A DNA stretch of 28,550 bases from JBMYQA01 sp049600855. Its GTDB lineage: Bacteria; Bacteroidota; Bacteroidia; Cytophagales; Flammeovirgaceae. The stretch lies in contig JBMYQA010000047.1 in the NCBI GenBank assembly GCA_049600855.1, forward strand, positions 1-28,550. The letters are read 5' to 3'. The position numbers and the translations under genes were made by a program. This document shows, piece by piece, positions 23,400 through 28,550 of this stretch. Under the pieces are notes generated by a model. It was given only the letters and a program-made list of their open reading frames with translations. It made no database searches and was not told the DNA's origin. The first letter of the stretch is position 1, and each line of letters starts with the position of its first letter.

Positions 23400-25016
23400 A
23401 TGGCAGGAGGCGCAAAAGAAACCCCCAGGCAACGGATGATTGGTATGATGTATCTCGTCCTGACGGCCCTACTTGCATTGCAAGTAAGTAATGCCGTTCT
23501 CGACAAGTTCATCTTTATCGATCAGTCCTTACAGCATTCTGTAGAAGTAACGACCAGTGCCAACAAAAAAATTATTGATGGTATTGGACAAGCAGTTGAG
23601 AAAGGTGGCAATCGTGATAAAGACAAAGCGGTCTTAAACGATGCAGAAGAAGTAGTGAAAGCTACGAAAGAGATGTATGATTTCCTCCATACGATGAGAC
23701 GTGAAATCACGGAAGTCAGTGGAGGTGTTGATCCTGAAACCAAGAAATTAATTGGTGCGAAGGACTACGACAAGCAAATGGCCTACACATTGGGTACAGA
23801 GTCAAAAAAAGGTAAAGGCTATGAATTGGAAGAAAAGCTTAATTCTTACATTGATAAGTTGAATGAGCTTACAGAAGATTCATTAAAACTGGATAAGTTG
23901 GCTAAGCCTGCAAGCGAGATCAAAGAATTTGCTAATGATGAGAATCAGAAAAACAAAGACTTTGCGCAATTGAACTTCGATCATACCCCTACAGTTGCCT
24001 GTATGGCTATTTTGAGTCAGTTTGAGCAAGAAGTAGCTCAACAAGAAGGCAAAGCATTGGAATATTTAGCAAAAAAAGTTGGTGCTGATATTCCTAAATT
24101 CGATAAGATTATTGCGGTAGCAACTGCAGAATCAAGAGTAGTAGCTGCTGGTACAAAGTACAAGGCATCTTTATTCTTAGCTGCATCATCTTCTACAGCA
24201 CGTCCTAGTATGTCTACAAATGCTCCTGGTGGAGTGAAGTTAGACGGTGAAGGTAGAGGTCAAATCGAATTTACTGCCCAAGGTGGTAACTACGACAAGC
24301 AAGGAAACTCTAAAAGGAAGTGGACAGGTCGAATTACATTAAAATTACCTACTGGTGACTCTACATTTAGTGTAGAAGAAGAATATACCGTAGTAAAACC
24401 TGTAATTCAAATCCGTTCTGCGTCAGTTCAGGCATTATATTTGAACTGTGGTAATGAGTTGCAAGTTGATGTTCCTGCTTTAGGTAATATTTATGAGCCT
24501 AAATTCTCAGCTGCTGGTGCTGATGCTATTCCTGGCGCTAAGAAAGGATTAGTAACAGTAGTTCCTAACCGAGCAAAGGTTGACTTAACCGTTTCAAGTG
24601 GTGGAGCAAAGATTGGTACTGAAAGCTTTAAAGTACGTAAAGTGCCTAAGCCAACTTTGATTCCTTACTCAGGAAATAGACCAGTTGACTTGAAGCAAGG
24701 TGTAGCAGCATTAGCGATGCGAAACATCGAAGTGAGAGCAGTTCCTGATGCAGACTTTAAAGCATTCTTACCTAAAGATGCACGTTATAGAGTAACAAAA
24801 TACATTGTAACATTAGCAAGAGGTAAGAGAGCGGTGCAATCAAAAACTGTTACAGGGCCAAAAGCGAGCTTAACAAGTTTGATTCAAAAGGCAAAACCAG
24901 GTGGTACAGATCGATTAGTAATTGAGATCAAAGAAGTTCAACGAATGAACTTTAAAAACAGAACGGAAAAGGTTGGAGGCATGTCTTCTAATATCTTTAC
25001 CATACCACTTAATTAA
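23400..25016 (+). CDS. gldM: GldM, motor/stalk subunit of type IX secretion
   Basis: GldM spans the inner membrane once and reaches through the periplasm to GldK/GldN. The protein has 538 residues. The cytoplasmic start 'ETPRQRMIGMMYLVLTALL' is followed by one membrane helix (about 12-32). A helical region follows (about 35-230), then beta domains that build the periplasmic stalk, ending 'GGMSSNIFTIPLN'. The 'PRQRMIGMMYLV' start is a strong family marker. It precedes gldN by 14 bases, so the two are co-transcribed. Confidence 0.95.
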   Translation: MAGGAKETPRQRMIGMMYLVLTALLALQVSNAVLDKFIFIDQSLQHSVEVTTSANKKIIDGIGQAVEKGGNRDKDKAVLNDAEEVVKATKEMYDFLHTMRREITEVSGGVDPETKKLIGAKDYDKQMAYTLGTESKKGKGYELEEKLNSYIDKLNELTEDSLKLDKLAKPASEIKEFANDENQKNKDFAQLNFDHTPTVACMAILSQFEQEVAQQEGKALEYLAKKVGADIPKFDKIIAVATAESRVVAAGTKYKASLFLAASSSTARPSMSTNAPGGVKLDGEGRGQIEFTAQGGNYDKQGNSKRKWTGRITLKLPTGDSTFSVEEEYTVVKPVIQIRSASVQALYLNCGNELQVDVPALGNIYEPKFSAAGADAIPGAKKGLVTVVPNRAKVDLTVSSGGAKIGTESFKVRKVPKPTLIPYSGNRPVDLKQGVAALAMRNIEVRAVPDADFKAFLPKDARYRVTKYIVTLARGKRAVQSKTVTGPKASLTSLIQKAKPGGTDRLVIEIKEVQRMNFKNRTEKVGGMSSNIFTIPLN

Positions 25017-25030
25017 TTAATTGAAATATT

Positions 25031-25975
25031 ATGATGCGAAAGATTTCTTTACTGGGGTTAGTTCTAGTGTTCTTCGGTACCTCATTTGTTTCTAATGCAC
25101 AAGAAATAGATGAAAGCGGTTACAATTATAATTCCGTAAGGCCGATTAGACGTGCAGACATTATGTATCTTAATACCGTTTGGAGACGAATGGATTTAAG
25201 AGAAAAGCAGAATGAACCATACTTTGCTGAGGAAAATCAGATTACAAAAATTGTGATTGATGCAGTAAAAGCTGGTGTATTGAGGCCGTTTACTAATGAT
25301 TCTTTGAACACTAGGATGTCTTTGAATCAGTTTTTGGAGAACCTCAAAATACCTGGTGGAGACGAAGGTCTTTCAAAAGAAGATATCGAGATGGGCTTTG
25401 GCGCTGACGATGGCGGCGGCTGGGGCGGTGGCGGTGATGATGGCTGGGGCGGCGGCGGAGACGGCTGGGGCGGTGGCGGAGATGGCTTTGGCGGTGGCGG
25501 TGATGGTGGTGACGGCGGAGACGGTGGCGCTGCTGTTGGTGGAGAAGCTGAATCCGATGAGTTCTTTGCCAAGCAAATCCCTCTTTTAGAAATTAAAGAA
25601 GACGTGATCTTCGATCGAAAACGCTCTCGTATCTATCATGATATTCAAGCAATTACATTAATTATTCCTGGTGATTATTATCCTTCTGGAATTGACAAAC
25701 GTTTGGCGACTTTCTCGTACAAAGAACTCGTAGAAAACGTATTTGTTGATAACCCACAAGCAAGTTGGTTTAATACAAGTAATACCAGTGAAAATAGAAA
25801 CCTAGCTGATGCTTTTGATTTGAGGTTGTTTAGTGCAAGAATTATCAAATATTCAAACCCTAAAGATGCTTTTATTGAAGATATCTACAATGGTGATTTG
25901 AAAGTAAGTCTTGGAAAATCTCAGGAGTATGAGTACCAGTTGTTGGATTACGAATCTAACTTATGGTCAAACTAA
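25031..25975 (+). CDS. gldN: GldN with Gly/Asp/Trp-rich insertion
   Basis: GldN is the periplasmic ring partner of GldK. The protein has 314 residues. A signal peptide (about 1-24, cut after SNAQ) leads into 'RPIRRADIMYLNTVWRRMDLREKQN', given here by its key residues: Arg-Pro-Ile-Arg-Arg-Ala-Asp and Trp-Arg-Arg-Met-Asp, both family markers. The C-terminal part begins at about residue 178 ('IPLLEIKEDVIFDRKRSRI') and includes 'FDLRLFSARIIKYSNP'. Between them, residues about 118-175 are a low-complexity insert made of GWGGGGD-like units (21-base repeats at 25418-25504). It is followed by a strong terminator (25998-26032). Confidence 0.93.
   Translation: MMRKISLLGLVLVFFGTSFVSNAQEIDESGYNYNSVRPIRRADIMYLNTVWRRMDLREKQNEPYFAEENQITKIVIDAVKAGVLRPFTNDSLNTRMSLNQFLENLKIPGGDEGLSKEDIEMGFGADDGGGWGGGGDDGWGGGGDGWGGGGDGFGGGGDGGDGGDGGAAVGGEAESDEFFAKQIPLLEIKEDVIFDRKRSRIYHDIQAITLIIPGDYYPSGIDKRLATFSYKELVENVFVDNPQASWFNTSNTSENRNLADAFDLRLFSARIIKYSNPKDAFIEDIYNGDLKVSLGKSQEYEYQLLDYESNLWSN
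25418..25504 (+). repeat. 21-base tandem repeats encoding GWGGGGD in gldN
   Basis: Four units of 24, 21, 21 and 21 bases start at 25418, 25442, 25463 and 25484, each of the form GGCTGGGGCGG(Y)GGCGG(W)GA(Y); the last has TTT for TGG. All multiples of three, so copy-number change keeps the frame. The block is far richer in GC than the surrounding gene. Confidence 0.8.
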
Positions 25976-25997
25976 TTTTCACAATAAGATAGGAAGA

Positions 25998-26032
25998 GGG
26001 AATCTGAACATTCAGATTCCCTTTTTCTTTTT
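25998..26032 (+). terminator. Strong terminator of the gldLMN transcript
   Basis: GGGAATCTGA (25998-26007) pairs perfectly with TCAGATTCCC (26012-26021) around ACAT, followed by TTTTTCTTTTT. It begins 23 bases after the gldN stop. Confidence 0.92.
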
Positions 26033-26142
26033 AGACACAATCTCATCAAAACTTTTAACTAGCTGGAGGAAACTATCGCAGCTCTCCGACATTTTTTATA
26101 ATTTCGAAGTATTGAATGTTATTAAATAAACCATTACAGACT

Positions 26143-26826
26143 ATGATTTTTATAATTATTGGAGTTTTTGCGCTATTAGGTTGGATTGTAAGCGCAAGGC
26201 TAAAAAGTAAGTTTAAAAAATACTCCCAGATTGGTTTACGTTCTGGTATGAGTGGTGCTGAAGCGGCACAACGTATGTTGCATGATCATGGCATTCATGA
26301 TGTCCAAATTACTTGCGTACCTGGTCGGTTAACTGACCATTATAACCCAAGTGATAAAACGGTAAATTTAAGTGAAGACGTATATCACGGCAGGCATGCT
26401 GCAGCTGTGGCTGTTGCAGCCCATGAATGCGGGCACGCTGTTCAACATGCAACGGCTTATAGTATGTTACAACTTCGATCGGCTCTAGTTCCTGTTCAGG
26501 TAACTGCTGCTAAATTGCTGAATATATTTATGATTTTAGGGGTATTGGGAATTGCTTTTAGTTGGTTGCCATACTTTGTAGTTGGTTTGGTCATATGCGG
26601 AGCGTATGGAGTGATGACGTTGTTTAGTGTCATTACCCTCCCTGTAGAATTTGATGCGACTGCTAGAGCATTAAAATGGATTGAAGAGCAGCGTATTGTA
26701 ACTAGTCAGGAGTATACCATGTCACAAGATGCCTTAAAATGGGCAGCGATGACCTATGTTGTTGCGGCATTAGGCTCTTTGGCAGCCTTTCTATACTATA
26801 TATTTGTTTTCTTTGGTAATGACTAA
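26143..26826 (+). CDS. YugP-type zinc metallopeptidase, membrane
   Basis: The protein has 227 residues from ATG 26143. An earlier in-frame ATG at 26116 would add nine residues, but the family usually starts directly with a hydrophobic helix. The first helix is 'MIFIIIGVFALLGWIVSARL'. Family-typical 'CVPGRLTDHYNPSDKTVNLSED' follows, with the key residues Gly-Arg-Leu-Thr-Asp-His-Tyr. The zinc motif is HECGH at residues 94-98. Two or more further membrane helices occupy about 125-175 and 205-225. It belongs to the neutral zinc metallopeptidase family of unknown substrate. TAATTTCG at 26099-26106 is a weak -7 element match. Confidence 0.88.
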   Translation: MIFIIIGVFALLGWIVSARLKSKFKKYSQIGLRSGMSGAEAAQRMLHDHGIHDVQITCVPGRLTDHYNPSDKTVNLSEDVYHGRHAAAVAVAAHECGHAVQHATAYSMLQLRSALVPVQVTAAKLLNIFMILGVLGIAFSWLPYFVVGLVICGAYGVMTLFSVITLPVEFDATARALKWIEEQRIVTSQEYTMSQDALKWAAMTYVVAALGSLAAFLYYIFVFFGND

Positions 26827-26841
26827 CGATGAATTGTCCTT

Positions 26842-26871
26842 TTAGAAGCATGGTTTTTACCATGCTTCTAA
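26842..26871. terminator. Bidirectional 13-bp hairpin overlapping the HupE-like stop codon
   Basis: TTAGAAGCATGGT (26842-26854) and ACCATGCTTCTAA (26859-26871) are perfect complements around TTTT. The hairpin includes the last codons and stop of the minus-strand gene. There is no T run on either side. It lies between two convergent genes. Confidence 0.55.
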
Positions 26872-27456
26872 CATATCTGGAAGGCGTTCAAGCATCATGA
26901 TGAATGAAATTCCAGCAGCAGCACCCGAAACAAATAAGTTCCAATCTCGGTGTTTCGCTTTGAATACTGATAACACAAAAAAGGCTACTACTAAAATACA
27001 AGTGACAATGATGAGTTGACCAAGCTCTAATCCGATATTAAAGGATAATAAAGGGACGGTAATGCTAGCTTCTTTACCAAGCAGGGAGGCTAAAAAGTTT
27101 GAAAATCCCATCCCGTGTATTAAACCAACAAAGAGTGCTAGTAGGTAGGTGATTCCTTGTCGTTTCGACTTTCCTTCATTTACACCATTAAATACATTGT
27201 ATAAAGCGGTAATGAGTATGGTTACGGGAATAAAAAACTCTGTGATGGCTTGAGGAATTGTTACGAGTTTTAGCGTTGCCAATGCCAAGGTGATGCTATG
27301 CCCTACCGTAAATGCGGTGACGAGAATTAATACCTGTTTCCATTGACTTAACTTATATACAGCGCAGAGCGCAACGATAAATAAAATATGATCGTAACCT
27401 TGAAGATCAGAGATATGATCAAAACCAAGGCCGAGATATGCTTGAAATTCACTCAT
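26857..27456 (-). CDS. HupE/UreJ-like membrane protein
   Basis: The protein has 199 residues from ATG 27456 (MSEFQAYLGLG...); a longer frame to 27516 would overlap the divergent promoter at 27518-27525. Family markers are 'GYDHILFIVAL', 'FTVGHSITLALA', 'GLIHGMGFSNF' and 'FNIGLELGQL', spread across about six membrane helices. The histidines in these motifs suggest metal (nickel/cobalt) handling, as proposed for HupE/UreJ, but no urease or hydrogenase gene is nearby, so the role here is open. Confidence 0.85.
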   Translation of the reverse strand: MSEFQAYLGLGFDHISDLQGYDHILFIVALCAVYKLSQWKQVLILVTAFTVGHSITLALATLKLVTIPQAITEFFIPVTILITALYNVFNGVNEGKSKRQGITYLLALFVGLIHGMGFSNFLASLLGKEASITVPLLSFNIGLELGQLIIVTCILVVAFFVLSVFKAKHRDWNLFVSGAAAGISFIMMLERLPDMLEAW

Positions 27457-27517
27457 TATTTTATTGTTTAAACCTGAAAATCGCCCAAATAAATGGGATA
27501 CAAAGCAGAATATCAAT

Positions 27518-27525
27518 TACATTTG
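27518..27525 (+). promoter_or_regulatory. -7 element (TACATTTG) for the LysM-like gene
   Basis: This is a perfect TAnnTTTG match 23 bases before ATG 27549, in the short divergent gap after the HupE-like gene. Confidence 0.5.
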
Positions 27526-27548
27526 TATAGGTATTGTAAAAATCTGTT

Positions 27549-28136
27549 ATGACTGAAAGTTTATCTTCGCCTAAAAAGCTAGCCTCTCCTTTAACAACAC
27601 TTCAAAACCGTTTTCAGAATCGCCTTTGGAGCTTTATTGCCTTTCTTCTATTTATGAGCTTTATTGCCGCGTTGTACCTATTAAACCGAGGAAGTTGGAA
27701 AGAACAAGCAGCTAGTCAACAATTGCTGATTGATAGCTTACAAAACCATACACAAGAGCTGAGCCATCGGATAGCGTATTTACAAAAAGCGAAACAACAA
27801 GAAATTGAGAGCATCCGCACATTATCTTTTGATTCCTTTGATGAAGATCAATATAGAGTATATGGTTTGTACCGTGATAAAAACAAAAAACAGACGCTAG
27901 AAACGATTTCCCAAAAGTTTAATGTTTACAACGCGGGAGCGATCAAATACAGTGATGTGTTAGGGGAACGTTGGTTTATTGTGCCCATTAAAGGAGTACA
28001 TTTTATGCGAGAAGATGAGACTTTAGAAGAAATTTCGATGCAGTATTATGGGAATCCAGCCGATAGTATGCTAATAGTACAATTCAATCCTGTAATAAAG
28101 CCTTTAAAGAGCTTATTTATCCCCTTTTCTGATTAA
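27549..28136 (+). CDS. Membrane-anchored coiled-coil protein with LysM-like C terminus
   Basis: The protein has 195 residues. A short cytoplasmic N terminus is followed by one membrane helix (about 26-48, 'LWSFIAFLLFMSFIAALYLL'), a coiled coil (about 50-95) and a C-terminal region. In that region 'MREDETLEEISMQYYGNPAD' followed by 'FIPF' resembles a degenerate LysM repeat; 'QTLETISQKFNV...WFIVPIKG' may be a second. LysM units bind peptidoglycan, which would fit an inner-membrane protein reaching the wall. The LysM match is by eye and weak. It sits alone before the citrate synthase gene. Confidence 0.65.
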   Translation: MTESLSSPKKLASPLTTLQNRFQNRLWSFIAFLLFMSFIAALYLLNRGSWKEQAASQQLLIDSLQNHTQELSHRIAYLQKAKQQEIESIRTLSFDSFDEDQYRVYGLYRDKNKKQTLETISQKFNVYNAGAIKYSDVLGERWFIVPIKGVHFMREDETLEEISMQYYGNPADSMLIVQFNPVIKPLKSLFIPFSD

Positions 28137-28326
28137 GATTGAACTATCTTAAGAGAGTGTGAAAATCTGCCCTTTGTAAAGAACAATTCATAGCCTGAAA
28201 TTGTTAAATCTTTGACTGATTTGATGTAACAAAATGGTAGTGATTATTCCCTATTTTGCGAATTTTCGCTATATTGCTCGTCGATGAATCTCATTCATTT
28301 TTTTCGTAAGTAAACCGATAAAATAT

Positions 28327-28550
28327 ATGTCAGAAACAGCACAGTTGCACTTTAACGGGAACGTGTATGACCTTCCTATCATTACAGGTTCTGAAGATGA
28401 AAAAGCGCTGGATATCAGTAAGCTACGGGCTCAATCAGGTTTAGTAACACTTGATCCGGGCTTTAAGAATACAGGTTCTACAACAAGTGGCATTACTTTT
28501 TTGAATGGAGAAGAAGGTATCTTGAGATACCGAGGTTATTCTATTGAAGA
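28327..28550 (+). CDS. gltA: Citrate synthase, 5' part (cut by window end)
   Basis: The first 74 codons are present. The start is MSETAQLHFNGNVYDLPIITG, described by key features: an 'L.FNG..Y.LPI..G.E.E.A.DI..LR...G.VT.DPGF.NT' pattern, followed by 'SGITFLNGEEGILRYRGYSIE', matching bacterial type I citrate synthase, which condenses oxaloacetate and acetyl-CoA. ATG 28327 is the only suitable start. The upstream gap (28137-28326) shows TATTTTG (28252-28258), one base short of the -7 consensus, and nothing else clear. Confidence 0.93.
   Translation, partial: MSETAQLHFNGNVYDLPIITGSEDEKALDISKLRAQSGLVTLDPGFKNTGSTTSGITFLNGEEGILRYRGYSIE

Noticed and set aside
25327..25589. Open frames on both strands across the gldN glycine repeat
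   Set aside because: They are shadows of the GC-rich tandem repeat; composition is purely Pro/Ser or Ala/Val runs and gldN itself is certain.
26857..27516. Link of the HupE/UreJ-like gene to a hydrogenase or urease system
   Set aside because: No hydrogenase or urease genes or maturation factors lie in the window.

Overview
This window is a chromosomal segment of a member of the Bacteroidota. The clearest evidence is a contiguous gldK-gldL-gldM-gldN cluster (core of the type IX secretion and gliding machinery), found essentially only in that phylum. Supporting signs are several -7 elements of the Bacteroidota type TAnnTTTG at short distances from start codons, the lack of strong Shine-Dalgarno sequences, and phylum-typical families (DUF2851, YwqK/MORN-repeat proteins, short lipoproteins). 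Base composition is AT-rich. I cannot name a genus from the sequence alone.

Layout. 1-4272: 3' part of a very large beta-rich protein of unknown function. Its gene starts before the window and appears to carry a one-base frameshift in a glycine-codon repeat near base 90. 4372-5931 (minus): a small TPR-like protein and an AraC-type regulator. The regulator is divergent from a membrane fatty acid desaturase (6112-7083). 7106-8589: a rhodanese-like protein divergent from a LysR/MetR-type regulator, with a near-perfect MetR-type operator between them. 8717-10580: a DUF2851 protein and a small unknown. 10728-12008 (minus): a lipoprotein made of two tandem copies of one domain. 12031-12245: a probable small non-autonomous transposable element, with near-identical inverted ends, a 9-bp flanking duplication and four perfect tetraloop hairpins. 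12422-15353: a class D beta-lactamase lipoprotein followed at 4 bases by a secreted MORN/YwqK-repeat protein. 15594-16511: a Tat-exported metallophosphatase. 16730-16950: a hairpin-rich non-coding stretch ending in a terminator-like structure, just upstream of dnaA (17052-18539). 18624-20399 (minus): a BamA/TamA-like outer-membrane barrel. 20528-20680: a previously easily missed 50-residue Cys/Lys-rich peptide whose promoter lies against a 37-bp palindrome. 21257-25975: gldKLMN. 26143-28136: a YugP-type zinc protease, a HupE/UreJ-like membrane protein (minus) and a LysM-like membrane protein. 28327-end: the start of citrate synthase.

How the parts work together. GldL/GldM form the proton-driven motor in the inner membrane, and GldK/GldN form the ring on the periplasmic side of the outer membrane. 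gldL, gldM and gldN are closely spaced and end at a strong terminator. gldK is separated from them by a hairpin. GldN here carries a Gly/Asp/Trp-rich insertion, and a very similar tract sits in the giant protein at the window start. The two divergent regulator pairs look like local regulatory modules. The most unusual material is the multi-hairpin element at 12031-12245, the structured region upstream of dnaA, the small Cys-rich peptide with its operator-like palindrome, and the frameshifted giant protein.
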